A DNA stretch of 64,000 bases from Dromiciops gliroides. Taxonomy: Eukaryota > Chordata > Mammalia > Microbiotheria > Microbiotheriidae. The notes beneath the pieces were generated by a model that had not been told where the DNA came from, did no database searches, and worked only from the letters and a program-made list of their open reading frames with translations. The translations under genes and the position numbers were made by a program. Positions 42,750-52,975 of this stretch are shown piece after piece. The DNA lies in contig NC_057864.1 of assembly GCF_019393635.1 (NCBI RefSeq), positions 473,738,617 to 473,802,616 on the forward strand. The letters are read 5' to 3'. Position 1 is the first letter of the stretch. Every line of letters starts with the position of its first letter.

Positions 42750-43510
42750 ATTTGTTATATTTTATAGTGTTAATATGAATATATGGATCACCTGGATTTG
42801 ATTGAGGGGAGTTTTATGAAACCCTGGATGAATAGGATTAATAGGAGCAAAATGTCCTTCAACTGAATGCCAAACTGAACCCAGAGAGCTAGCAGATAAA
42901 AGACTTTACCTAGTGACTTCTTTTCCCTCAGGATAGTAAGTCCCTGTGTTATGGTAACATCTGGGTGTCCCCATCCTTGCCAAACCCTTTTTTGGAATCC
43001 TGTAGTCTTATCATGGTGCTTCTGTATTTCCTCCATACTTGTTATAACTGAAATTGTTAAACTACTTTTTGCTTCTGGATTGATTTTTGTATCATACTAT
43101 TGAAACTGACAACGTCCTGTAATCAGTGTACTAAAACCATATATACCCTCAGAAACTGGGAGTCCCCAGAGCTTCTCTCTTAGGAGGGAAGTCTCCACAT
43201 GATCATGTGTTTTGTTATCTTTCTTCTTGGGACAATAAAATATGAAATTGATATTATGGTTTTTCTGTCTGTCTCTGATCTGTTTTTGTAGGAAGATAGG
43301 TATGTTTTTTTCTGTGTGTCTGATTTGTAGGAGAAATTAAACATTATTTCTCTGATCTGTTTGTAGGAGAGAGGTACATACATCATATTCTCTGATCTGG
43401 TTCATTGTAGGAGTTATAAGATGTTGTAATTTCTCGGATCTGTCTATTAATTTGTAGGAGAGATTAAACATTATTTCTCTGATCTGTTTGTAGGAGACAG
43501 GCAGATACAA
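42750..43510 (+). repeat. probable solo LTR of an older ERV
   Basis: The block has a TATA-like 'ccatatataccc' (43138-43149), an R-like 'gcttctctcttaggaggg', and AATAAA (43234-43239) about 90 bases downstream. After it comes a U5-like stretch of repeated 'tctgatctg..tgtaggag' units. Spacing and order fit an LTR read on the plus strand. Ends are not fixed, no partner LTR is seen, and the family is not identified. Confidence 0.55.
43267..43500. repeat. imperfect tandem repeats in the LTR-like block
   Basis: About five copies of 'tctgatctgtttgtaggag'. A ~44-bp stretch beginning 'ttgtaggagaaattaaac' (43325) recurs 127 bases on at 43452 with one change. Confidence 0.85.
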
Positions 43511-43550
43511 AAGCTATATTTTAATAATCAACAATAGATATAAAACTCAT

Positions 43551-43776
43551 CATAATTTTACAGATGAAGCAAACAGGGTTAGGTGATATGACCAGGGTCA
43601 CACAGCTAATAGTTTGCCCTTTCCTTCTCCAGCTCATTTTACAGATGAGGAAACTGAGGAAAACAGGGTTAAGCGACTTGCTTAGGACCATACAGCTAAT
43701 AAGTGAAGCCAGATTTGAACTCAGATTCTCCTGACTCCTGATCCAGCCCTCTATCCATTGTGCCACCTAGCTGCCC
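43551..43776 (-). repeat. two overlapping MAR1-like SINE pieces
   Basis: 'ttttacagatgaagcaaacaggg...cacacagctaatag', then a second copy 'ccttctccagctcattttacagatgagg...tgccacctagctgcccc'. The first piece may be the far side of the SINE cut at 42728. Confidence 0.75.
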
Positions 43777-44390
43777 CAAGATGTTAAAAGGCTTCAAATC
43801 TAGAACCAGTGTCCCACCTCTTGCTGACAGTCTTTGCTCTTCAGGGAACTGCAATATGTCCAGTATGTTTCTTTAAAGTAATTACACTGGGAAATTGGAA
43901 TGTAAATAGTCCCTTGTATGATTCAGCCTCCTGAGGAGCTCTGTTTCTGCAGAATCAATGATGACCCCCTGTATTCTGAGTATTATGTATGTCTTGAGAG
44001 TGTCTTGTTTCTGTCCAGAGCAGTTAGCATCAGCTCAGGTAGGCGTGTCTTGGCCTTTATGTGGCCAAAAGCAGGATGTTCCTTTCAGGGCTCTTGTTGA
44101 TTGCTGTGTATTTGTGAACAGCTGGATGAGTTCAAGATCCTGCCCCTTGTGAGCCATAGTGGGTTCAATGACTGATGATGAGCTCTGGCCCCCAGGCCAA
44201 TCTTTCATTAGACCCCTGCCTGAGTTACATGCTTCTTCGGCTCTGTTCTTCTTCTACAGGAGAGGCAGCATTTGCAGTCACATCTGTGTCCTGTCTTTGC
44301 CTCTTTGGAAAAGCTTGATGGGGGATGGGTAGGACCAGAGATGTTGCTAGGTATGCATATGGAATGGAGAAGGAAGTCCCTGCTCCCATA
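43777..44390. other. no gene or clear repeat
   Basis: Two overlapping 60-64 codon plus frames near 43918-44152 are in different frames and have no recognisable domain. Confidence 0.45.
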
Positions 44391-44397
44391 CCTTGGA

Positions 44398-44440
44398 TTT
44401 ATAAAAGCATTATAAAAAAATTTATAAAAGCATTATAAAA
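44398..44440. repeat. 20-bp perfect tandem duplication
   Basis: tttataaaagcattataaaa at 44398-44417 and again at 44421-44440. Confidence 0.9.
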
Positions 44441-44454
44441 GCAATGAGTTTATA

Positions 44455-44568
44455 AAGAGCAAGGACTGTTCATGCGCTTCTTGTTTGTTTTGTTTTCATA
44501 TCCTTAGCACCCAGCACAATGTAGGCACTTAATAAATGCTTATTGATTCACTTATTGATGAATTGGCC
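44455..44568 (+). repeat. L2 3' terminus
   Basis: 'atatccttagcacccagcacaatgtaggcacttaataaatgcttattg'. Confidence 0.75.
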
Positions 44569-44879
44569 CTGATTTCCTGAATCCCTAATATGAGCTGCCT
44601 CAGAGGAAGAATGAAATATGCCCACAAAAGCAAGAAAATGGCCAAAAAGGGGGGAGTAGGAAATATTGTCTCCCGCCCCCAATCCCTTTTTTTTCTGAAT
44701 CCAGAGATTTCCACAAGTTCCAAGCATATCCCAGCACAACCCTTTTGGGTGAATTTCAAAATTTCTGTCATTTTATTATATTCTACTGACCTTGAGAGAT
44801 ATATTTTTCTCCTCTGGGATTCCCTCATTATTCAATTCCATCAGACCCTGCAATCCTGCATTTTAAGCTTGCCAACTTG

Positions 44880-45240
44880 AGAGACTCTTGTAAATGGGTA
44901 TATTTCCATAAACCCACACAATAGGACTAATTGCATGGGCTTACAATGTAATCCTGAGGTCGTTTGATTACTAGCTGGGTTCTACCATGAAAGTGCACAT
45001 TAATTATTTAAAAGATGGACTTATAATTATTGTAAGCCTTAAGTAATTACCTATAATTTTGGCAAGTGTTAGAAAAACTGATAGTCTAGCAAATTCAGGT
45101 TTTACTCATTAGGAAGCTCATAATTACATTTAAATTGCAAAATGAGAATTATGCAATTTATCTCCCCAATAATGCATAAACATTACAGTGATTGTAGGTT
45201 TTAATGGACTATATTATTACAAGAGAAAGCAGAGCAGCTC
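44880..45240. other. AT-rich single-copy block, strong candidate conserved enhancer
   Basis: About 360 bp with no recognisable repeat and a high density of homeodomain/POU-like cores: 'ggactaattgcatggg', 'gtttgattactagc', 'acattaattattt', 'aagtaattacc', 'ctcataattacattt', 'gagaattatgcaattt', 'aataatgcataaac'. This look is typical of deeply conserved developmental enhancers in gene deserts. No conservation data were available, so function is inferred. Confidence 0.5.
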
Positions 45241-45621
45241 TGGGCAGTAAGGGGCAATTGAAGTCCACCCCTATTACATTTCATCTTAACTGCTGATCCC
45301 TTACAGGGGCGCTGTCCAGTCTCTTCCACAGACGAGTTTCTATAACTACGCTCTTTCCTTTTCCCTTGAAAATTGATGAACTCCTGAGGGGGAAGGTACA
45401 GAGAGAATCTAAGGGATATAGAATAATAAATACCAGAGGACTATAGAGATGAATATGTCCCAGTTAAAGTAATAAGCATATGTTCCATGCACATGGCACC
45501 AGTTTGCAAAACACATTTCACACATATTCTTTCATTTGATGCTCATAACATCTCTTGGCAGGGAAATAGGCCAGATATTATTATCCCCATTTTACGGATA
45601 TGCATACCAAGAGTCAAGTCA

Positions 45622-45625
45622 ATGA

Positions 45626-45664
<39 letters not shown>

Positions 45665-45810
45665 ATTATTATTATTCGGGGCAATGAGGGTTAAGTGATC
45701 TGCCCAGGATCACACAGCTAGTAAGTGTCAAGTGTCTGAGGCTGGATTTGAACTCAAGTCCTCCTGAATCCAGGGCTGGTGCTCTATCCATTGCGCCACC
45801 TAGCTGCCCC
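45622..45810 (-). repeat. young tRNA-derived SINE with (TTA)n tail
   Basis: 'cggggcaatgagggttaagtg...ccacctagctgcccc' reversed, preceded by (TTA)n in place of oligo-T. No clear TSD found. Confidence 0.9.
45628..45676. repeat. (TTA)n microsatellite
   Basis: About fifteen TTA units with one 'ttaaca' break, forming the tail side of the next SINE. Confidence 0.95.
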
Positions 45811-45821
45811 TCAACAAGCCT

Positions 45822-46190
45822 TTAATTAAGCACATACTTTGTGCCAGACTCTGCCCTAAGTGCAAAGGATACAATGAAAGGCAAAAACAGTCTCTGCCTT
45901 ATTTCTAAGAGATTCTGATTCAGGAGACAACATGAAAACAACAATTGGACGTAAAGGAAGAGGGAAGACACCATTAGCATTAATGGGAGTGGGGTGAGAA
46001 AAGGCTTCTTGTAGAAGCTGGGATTTTAGCTAAAACTTGAAAGAAATGAGGAAAATCAGGAAATGGAGATGAAGAGAGGGAGCATTACAGTCATGGCAGA
46101 CAGCAAACACCAAAAGCCCAAGTCAGGATGGGGAGTGTTATGTGCAAGGGGCAGCAACAAAGTCAGAGTGGTTGGAAATTCAGAGTAGAG
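45822..46190 (+). repeat. old dispersed repeat, long copy
   Basis: 'taattaagcacatactttgtgccagac', 'gtgcaaaggatacaatgaaaggc', 'cattagcattaatgggag', 'gaagctgggattttagc'. It ends at the U6 pseudogene. Confidence 0.6.
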
Positions 46191-46193
46191 TGA

Positions 46194-46292
46194 AAAAATA
46201 GGAACACTTCATGAATTTGGATGTCATCCTTGCATTGGAGTCATGCTATGCTAATCTCTGTCTCATTCCAATTTTAGTAAAGGTGCTGTCAC
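46194..46292 (-). pseudogene. U6 snRNA pseudogene
   Basis: On the minus strand it follows U6 from a degraded 5' end ('...acagcacctttactaaaattgg') through 'gaatgagacagagattagcat' and 'aggatgacatccaaattc' to 'gaagtgttcc' and a T-rich end. Identity is clear around the central U6 region, but the 5' stem is lost and a 4-bp 'tatg'-type insertion disrupts the middle. No Pol III upstream elements were identified, so this is a retrocopy pseudogene. Confidence 0.88.
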
Positions 46293-46404
46293 AGTGACAT
46301 GAAATAAGATATTGAAAATGAGAAAGGTTAGGCATAGGCCATGTGCTGATATTGTATCTGCTGAATTTTTCTCCCCTTTGGGGTGGAATGACCTGGGTTT
46401 TTAC

Positions 46405-46482
46405 ATTCATTCATTCATTCATTATTCTTTGATATATTCATTCATTTATTGGTTCCTTCATTCATTTATTCATTCACCAAAT
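46405..46482. repeat. (ATTC)n-type degenerate repeat
   Basis: 'cattcattcattcattcattattc' and further degenerate 'attcatttattc' units. Confidence 0.85.
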
Positions 46483-46599
46483 ATTTTACTCAATTTAATT
46501 GAATAAAGACTTATTAACACCTACCATGTGCATACAACATATATTTTAAAACACTCATATGGCTTTACTTTGCTCTACTTATTTGCCACAAGAGAGAAA

Positions 46600-46860
46600 T
46601 TTTATTTCTTTTTTTGGGGGGAGAGTGAGGTTAGTGATAGTGATGACAAAATAAGGAAGGAAAGAAAAAAGCACCAATGAGAAATTTAATAAATACACAG
46701 TAGAGAGCAGAAGAAAGTTCAGAAGGGGACACAATTGGGACAGTATTGAATTGACCACATTAAATTAATTGTCTATATTTGAAAAACAAGCTACCCATAA
46801 TAGAAATTCATAGTTCCTTATGTAATCTTATTTTTCTGATCCTGTTTTTCTATGGAAATT
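46600..46860. other. no gene or clear repeat
   Basis: AT-rich DNA with nothing recognised. Confidence 0.45.
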
Positions 46861-46882
46861 TTCAGGTGTGTTAATGTTTATT

Positions 46883-47057
46883 TTTTTTCTTTTTCTTTTT
46901 CTTTTTCTTTTTTTTTTTTTTAGTGAGGCAATTGGGGTTAAGTGACTTGCCCAGGGTCACACAGCTAGTAAGTGTTAAGTGTCTGAGGCCGGATTTGAAC
47001 CCAGGTACTCTTGACTCCACAGCTGGTGCTCTATCCACTGCGCCACCTAGCTGCCCC
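46883..47057 (-). repeat. young tRNA-derived SINE (WSINE1/SINE-1-like)
   Basis: Reverse copy with a T-rich (CTTTTT)n tail and a perfect 16-bp TSD, tgtgttaatgtttatt (46867-46882 and 47058-47073). Confidence 0.96.
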
Positions 47058-47124
47058 TGTGTTAATGTTTATTAAGTTCAAATAAGGGGGAAAAACTTTT
47101 AAAAAATCACTTACTACATGCTAG

Positions 47125-47365
47125 GTATAGAAGCAATGTATTGTAGTAGATACAACACTGAAATCTGAGTCAGGAAAACCTGGGTTCAAGTCCCACTTCT
47201 GACATACAGGTTGTGTATAGGCAAATCCCCTAACCTCCTAGTATTCTAGGCAATGTTCTAAGACTTTAAGTTGCAGATAAGAACTTGGTCTGTGTTGTGG
47301 AGGGAGTTTCCTCTCCTGAGAATTCCTTCTACCATTGTAATCACAGGCCTGATCCAGAAAATAAG
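47125..47365 (+). repeat. SINE with 'ttgtggagggagtttcc' tail
   Basis: 'caatgtattgtagtagatac', 'gagtcaggaaaacctggg', then 'tattctaggcaatgttctaagac' and the variant tail shared with 13280 and 59350. Confidence 0.65.
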
Positions 47366-47489
47366 AATACATTCTTTGAGTTAGCAATGACTCAATGGAT
47401 ATTGTAGGCAGAGATGTGACAAAGGGAAGGCGTTTTCCTAATAGAATGGGGGCTGAGCCAAGGTCTGATTGAGTAATATATATAAAAAA

Positions 47490-47555
47490 TGTATATACAT
47501 ATACATACATACACAAATATATGTATGCATGTGTGTATGTATGTATGTATGGCTC
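47490..47555. repeat. (ATAC)/(TATG) microsatellite
   Basis: 'tacatatacatacatac' followed by 'gtatgtatgtatgtatgg'. Confidence 0.85.
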
Positions 47556-47696
47556 TTTCTCTTACACAACACTGCTTCTACTACCTAAAGATGTTAAAAT
47601 TTCAAATATGTGTGTGTGTGATCTCTTTTGCCTCAGTTGAAGAGATTTATATTAATCTTCCTTGTTTTTAATTTCTGGGGGGAGGGTAGTCCCTGT

Positions 47697-47757
47697 TTTA
47701 TTATAATATTTTAATATAAATATATTTTTATTATAATAATTTAATATAAATATATTC
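47697..47757. repeat. 30-bp AT-rich tandem duplication
   Basis: 'tattataatattttaatataaatat' followed at once by 'tattataataatttaatataaatat', one difference. Confidence 0.85.
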
Positions 47758-47789
47758 TTTGCTTTAAGTATATCTTCCGGTTAGGTGGT

Positions 47790-48500
47790 TGATGACTGAA
47801 GGCTAAAACATAAATGAGAAGATAATTGAGCTATTAAGCCCAAACAATGACATTCTTGTTACATCTGTGTGGAGTATACATCACTGATGGATGTCATGTT
47901 CTAGGGGCCTGGAGTGAAGAAATGGGCCATAGGAAAAAAGTTGAAGAAACATTACTTGGGACCTAGAGTTCCCAGGTGACCTTTCTTCACTGAAGCAGAC
48001 CTCTCAGAAACCTCACTTTGCAGGAAGAGATGCCAGTTCTGCCTTCTGTCCTACATTTCTTTCATTACCCCCTCCCATCTCTAACTTCTCTTGAGCAAAA
48101 CTCTTTGGGTTTTGTTTGTTTGTTTGTTTTGGTTTGGTTTTGGTTTGTTTTTTGTTTTTTTTTTTTTTTGCTGGAATGGAGAGGGCACAAATTTGATTGG
48201 TTTAGAGGCTAAGATTTATCAGACATGGAGATAAGTGACATGGGACAGAAAACCTTTGGCAACTATTTATGGAGAATTAATGTTAATGACAAGATTTGGT
48301 TTAATTCTCATAAATGTGCACATGGAGGTCAGGATGTAGAAAATGGGCTCATAAGGGTTATTGAATGTTCTCTTCTACCTCATCTAAGGCTATATCCCAT
48401 TGGCTTCTGGGACCCATAGTGCTAGTCACACAGCATGGTGAATTGTGGTACCTTTGGATGTTCTCAAGTTCTGCTGATGCTCCTATACTCTGGGGGGTGG
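47790..48500. other. no gene or clear repeat
   Basis: Contains a (TTTG)n/(T)n run near 48110-48165 and a G-rich run at 48490-48508; otherwise nothing recognised. Confidence 0.45.
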
Positions 48501-48509
48501 GGGGGGAGC

Positions 48510-48692
48510 GTGGTACAGGGGAGACAGTGTGGTACAGTGGGAAGAGCCCTTTCTGACTTTAAATCCTACTGCTGAAGGTCTCTGCTTGTCTGATCATAGG
48601 CAAATCCCTTATACTCTCTGAACCTCAGTTTCCTTGTCTATAAAATGAGGGGGTCAGAACAGATGGCATCTCACGTTTCCTCCACCTCTAGA
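48510..48692 (+). repeat. MIR-type SINE
   Basis: 'agacagtgtggtacagtggg', 'cataggcaaatcccttatac', 'ctcagtttccttgtctataaaatg'. Confidence 0.7.
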
Positions 48693-48897
48693 TGTTGTTG
48701 TTCTTTAGTCGTGTCTGACTCTTTGTGACCCATTTGGAATTTTTTTGGCAAAGATACTGGAGTGGTTTGCATTTCCTTCTCCAGCTCATTTTACATGCGA
48801 CAAAACCGAGGCAAACAGGGTGAAGTGATTTGCCCAGGGTCACACAGCTAGTAAGTGTCTGAGGTCAGATTTGAACTCAGGAAGATGATACTCCTGT
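48693..48897 (-). repeat. MAR1-like SINE, truncated
   Basis: 'tgttgttgttctttagtcgtgtctgac', 'tggcaaagatactggagtgg', 'gtcacacagctagtaagtgtctgagg', ending 'gaagatgatactcctg' without the terminal box. Confidence 0.85.
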
Positions 48898-48954
48898 AGG
48901 ACAATGGACCATCTGTGAATAATGTAAAAAATATGCTTGCTGCTCCTAAGACCT

Positions 48955-49295
48955 GGTGCTCCTCCTACCCTTGTTCATGTCTTTACAGTGGTCGTCTCCC
49001 AAGCTCTGGCTATTCTTCCTTCTCAACTCCACTTATTTTAGAATATCTGAGCTCCCTTGAGGCTCAGTAGGAATGCTTTCTTCTGCAGGAGGCTTTTCAG
49101 ACTAGTACCTTCCCTCTATGGATACCATCCATCTACTCAATCTGTATTTGTTTTACTCCCATATGGTCTTGTCTACATCCTTAGAATGTAAGCTCCTTGA
49201 GGGCAGGGGCTGTTTTTACCTTTTCTTTGTATCCCCAGCACTTATCACAGGGTCTGGCACATAGTAAGCCCTTAATAAAAGCTTGTTGATTGGTA
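48955..49295 (+). repeat. L2 3' region
   Basis: 'tcttctgcaggaggcttttcag', 'gaatgtaagctccttgagggcagg', 'ctggcacatagtaagcccttaataaaagc'. Confidence 0.85.
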
Positions 49296-49309
49296 GGTGT
49301 ATGTGGTCA

Positions 49310-49900
49310 CTTGGCTTCCATTCCTGTTTTCCCTGGGGAAAAATGCCTTTCTTTACACATCAGCTGTCAACTGGAGTGGTTGCTATGGGGAAATTGGTGA
49401 GGTTCCCTGGTGGGATAAACACTATACTCTGTTCTAGGTGAAGAAATAGTCTTTTGAACCATTTTAAAGTTATTAATGGTTGTAAAAGCCTCCCTCCTGC
49501 TTCCCTGCTTCTTTTTACAATGCCCAGGCTAGAAGGTGTCATTGATCAGCTGGGCAGGAAGGCCTCCGTTTCACAAAGGAGGAGCCTGTTGACTCTCCAA
49601 CCAGGCCGGCTGTTTTCCTCCCTTCCCCCAGCTTCTCAGGGGATGATAATGAGCTTCTGGAACTCAGTGATGGAGAGTGGAGAAGACCCGACTCAGCGAA
49701 AGGCTGGGGGAAATATGTGGAGTCAGGTTCTCAGTAACAAACAAATTAGTGAGAATGAGGAGAGCTACAAGTTAGCTATGCCATTAACCCCAAACCATGT
49801 TGGTTTTTAATGGAGCAGTTAATGAACCTTTCCATTACAGAAAAGGGGTGCAGGAAAAGGGAGGTTGTGCTTACAAACCTGACGGAAAGGCTCAGGGTGG
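49310..49900. other. low-repeat block, candidate conserved non-coding element
   Basis: No repeat over about 590 bp. Motifs include 'gtcattgatcagctgggcagg', 'gatgataatgagc' and 'gtttttaatggagcagttaatg'. The 118-codon plus frame (49454-49810) has no recognisable domain and no exon signals I can support. Confidence 0.4.
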
Positions 49901-49903
49901 ATA

Positions 49904-49966
49904 AAATAAAATAAAAGTTACATTAAATTAAATTTAAAAAATGAAATAATAAAATAAAATAATCAC
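49904..49966. repeat. (TAAAA)n-like tract
   Basis: 'ataaaataaaataaaag' and 'aataataaaataaaataatc'. Confidence 0.85.
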
Positions 49967-49969
49967 TTT

Positions 49970-50150
49970 TTGTGGCAGATTGTATGGAAAAGAGCACTAG
50001 GTTTGGAATTTAGAGGTGTAGGTTTGAATGCTTGCTCTCTCACTAGTTTCCTATATGATGTCGGGCAGGTAGCTTAACCTCTCTGTGCCTCAGTTTCCTT
50101 ATCTGTAAAAAGACAAGTTATCATTAGATGACCCCAAAGATTCCCTTCAA
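49970..50150 (+). repeat. MIR-type SINE
   Basis: 'tggaaaagagcactaggtttgg', 'ctctgtgcctcagtttccttatctgtaaaaag'. Confidence 0.7.
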
Positions 50151-50329
50151 ATGCATTATGTACTATCCATATTGATCAAGATTTTTTTTTCTTAAAAAAA
50201 GATGAGAGATAATTGGCAGAAGAAGTTATTTCACTAAATCCATTGTGTTAGCTTTTAATAAAGCAATTAGTGAACCTTTCCATTGTACAAGCTCTGTATG
50301 GTTCCAGAGGACAGAAAACTATGAACCAA

Positions 50330-50480
50330 CCAATCAATCAGTACATATTTGCTAAGCACCTACTAAGTGCCAGGCACTTCAGATATGAAGATAACAGTGA
50401 AAGTGAAATAGTCCCTGGCCTCAAGGAGTTTACATTCTAATGGGAGAGACAATGAAAACATATATAAGGTGAAGACAAAA
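50330..50480 (+). repeat. old dispersed repeat
   Basis: 'catatttgctaagcacctactaagtgccaggcac...ggcctcaaggagtttacattctaatgggagag'. Better preserved than most copies here. Confidence 0.65.
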
Positions 50481-51010
50481 TGCATCTACTGTAGCTGTAG
50501 GAATGTTTTGGCAAGGCAGATTTCAAGTCAACATGGCATGACATAGGCTAAGACACTTGGGTTCTCTGGGTCTCAGATTAAGTGAGGGAATTAGACCAAA
50601 CAATCTCTAAGACCCCTCCAGCTGTAATTTTCTGATCTTCTTATCTTTCCTTGCCTCTCAGGAAAATGCCTAATGAGAAGGCTGGACTCTACATATATAC
50701 AATTCCTCCCAGTTCTAACATTGTTTTTTGTCTTTGTGGTCTCTTTTGGCCTTATCATTCACACAGGATAAACACAAGTGGATGAAGAATCCCTAATAAT
50801 TGTGCCCAGATTGTGCCATGCAGTTAGGTAGATACAGATAGAGTACTGAGGGAGAGAACTGATACAATTTTACTGTGGTAATTATAGACTCGAGCACAGG
50901 GCCTAACACTTTTTCTTGGGGGGAGGAGACTGTAAAAAGAAGTTGGGCACCTCTGATTTCAGTAGTGGGGGAATTCTGAGTGAGGAAACACCCTTTACCA
51001 ATGTATATTA
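50480..51010. other. no gene or clear repeat
   Basis: A weak MIR-like patch ('cttgggttctctgggtctcag') near 50550; otherwise nothing recognised. Confidence 0.4.
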
Positions 51011-51099
51011 GCAGCTGTTTTGCAACTTACAGATACTGTTTATTCTTATTTTCTGGCTCTTGTTAAAGTCTACTATGTACCAGGGGTACTTGTGCCTAT

Positions 51100-51245
51100 G
51101 CTGCCCCCTCCTTACCTGCCTCAGCCCATAAGCTCCTTGAGGCCAGGGGTTGTCTTCTTCCTTTTTATACCCTGCCTCAATGCAGAGCCTCAAGGACAAA
51201 AACAGCAAGCAACCAATTGACATTTGTTGAATTGAATTGAATTGA
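51100..51245 (+). repeat. L2 3' fragment
   Basis: 'cagcccataagctccttgaggccagg' and 'gacatttgttgaattgaattg'. Confidence 0.6.
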
Positions 51246-51429
51246 GGTCTATCCTCAGTTAGGGCTTTTTGTATTGGGTCATCAGAGGCAACACAGGACT
51301 GGGCTTGGAGTGAGGAAAAGCTGGGCCTCTCTCCCAAAGCAAGCTATCCCAGCCATCCCAAATCACTTCCAGAAATTCCCCAGGAGATCTCTGCTCTATT
51401 GTAGACTCATCAGTCTAGCTGGCAAGAAT

Positions 51430-51615
51430 CTCAGCATGCATCCAACTTAAGCTCTTCATTTTACAGATAAGACTTATCTGTAAAATGAAGAGGCTGCAAG
51501 AACTGAGGCCCAGGAGGTTAATACACTTGCCCAAGGTCACAGAGGTAATGAGCATCTGAGTTGGGATTTGAACCCAGGTCCTCTGGCTCCAGACATAGGG
51601 TGCTTCTCACACCTT
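51430..51615 (-). repeat. MIR-type SINE containing a palindrome
   Basis: 'ttcattttacagataag', then after the palindrome 'gaactgaggcccaggagg...cccaaggtcacagagg...ggatttgaacccaggtcctctgg'. Confidence 0.75.
51452..51492. repeat. perfect 41-bp palindrome (20-bp arms, 1-bp centre)
   Basis: ctcttcattttacagataag (51452-51471), a single A at 51472, then the exact reverse complement at 51473-51492. It replaces the expected run of MIR sequence. Confidence 0.97.
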
Positions 51616-51770
51616 TCGTGCTTCCCATTTTGTTTATTTTAGAGATGAGGATGTTTCCATTCAGAGAAACAAATGGAGTTGTTTAACAGCATATCATGAG
51701 TGAGGAGCAAAGAAGACCAACTTCCTCTTAGCCTGCTACATACCATCTCTTGGATGAAAGAACAAGATGT

Positions 51771-51907
51771 GGGGGAAGCTAGGTGGTGCAGTGGATAAAG
51801 CACTGGCCCTGGATTCAGAAGGACCTGAGTTCAAATCTGACCTCAGGCATTTAACACTTATGAGCTGTGTGACCCTGGGCAAGTCACTTAACCCCCACTG
51901 CCCTGGG
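51771..51907 (+). repeat. tRNA-derived SINE whose tail became a microsatellite
   Basis: 'gggggaagctaggtggtgcagtgg...aacccccactgccctggg' runs straight into (GGAA)n. The short match 'aacaagatg' before and 'gaagatg' after the tract may be the TSD. Confidence 0.93.
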
Positions 51908-52112
51908 AAGAAGGAAGGAAGGAAGGAAGGAAGGAAGGAAGGAAGGAAGGAAGGAAGGAAGGAAGGAAGGAAGGAAGGAAGGAAGGAAGGAAGGAAGGAA
52001 GGAAGGAAGGAAGGAAGGAAGGAAGGAAGGAAGGAAGGAAGGAAGGAAGGAAGGAAGGAAGGAAGGAAGGAAGGAAGGAAGGAAGGAAGGAAGGAAGGAA
52101 GGAAGGAAGGAA

Positions 52113-52206
<94 letters not shown>

Positions 52207-52208
52207 AG
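51908..52208. repeat. (GGAA)n then (GAAA)n, 300 bp
   Basis: About 50 GGAA units (to about 52116) followed by about 23 GAAA units. Frames of 208-216 codons through it are translations of repeat plus SINE. Confidence 0.98.
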
Positions 52209-52209
52209 A

Positions 52210-52905
52210 TGCTCTTGGGCAGGGACCACTAGGGGCAGAAGATGCTAATTCCCACTTGGCATTTTGTTTACAGGGGTGGGGGCTACTTTTCAGAGTGGAG
52301 TACATATGGAAATGTGGGTGTTTTGCAGCTTTCATCAGCGTATCTGTAATGACTGTCACAAAAGCTTTTTGCAAAGTCATTTTCACAGATTAATAAAAAT
52401 TAATAATACATAGTCAATAATTTGGCCTTCTATTTCACCCTGCATGCTTCTCCCTGGGAGGTCAAAGTGTTCTTGAGACAATGCTTCTCTTGCAAGAAGG
52501 ACCTGTTGCTTGGTTAACCAACCCCTTTCATGGCAGGAAGCATGGGTTACACCATTTCTCTTACTGAAGGCCTGTCCAATGACTGGAATGGGAATTAGAA
52601 GTGGGCTCTCATGTCATCTCTAGTTTAAGGGGGAGGGGAGTTTCATGCTCTGTGGCTCTGAGCTAGAGATGTGCCAGGGGACCAACTCTGCTGACACGGG
52701 GAACATTTAATGACTGGCTTGCTCTTGTTATCTTATATGACTTTTTGGGGCAATGTTAGGTTTAAATGAAGGGCTGGGGAATGGACTGGACCTCATGGAC
52801 CCTATGCCTGGTGTCTCATGTAATTGGTAAACCCTCTCTAGGAACCCAGGCTGGGGCTCCAGAAGGGCTAGTCCAATTTGGGATAATGTCTGTATCATCT
52901 TCAAG
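52210..52905. other. low-repeat stretch
   Basis: No gene or repeat recognised between the GGAA tract and the (GT)n. Confidence 0.45.
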
Positions 52906-52909
52906 CACT

Positions 52910-52910
<1 letters not shown>

Positions 52911-52974
<64 letters not shown>
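52911..52974. repeat. (GT)n microsatellite
   Basis: About 32 uninterrupted GT units. Confidence 0.98.

Positions 52975-52975
<1 letters not shown>

Noticed and set aside
49454-49810. 118-codon plus-strand frame
   Set aside because: No recognisable domain and no exon boundary I can support; more likely non-coding single-copy DNA.
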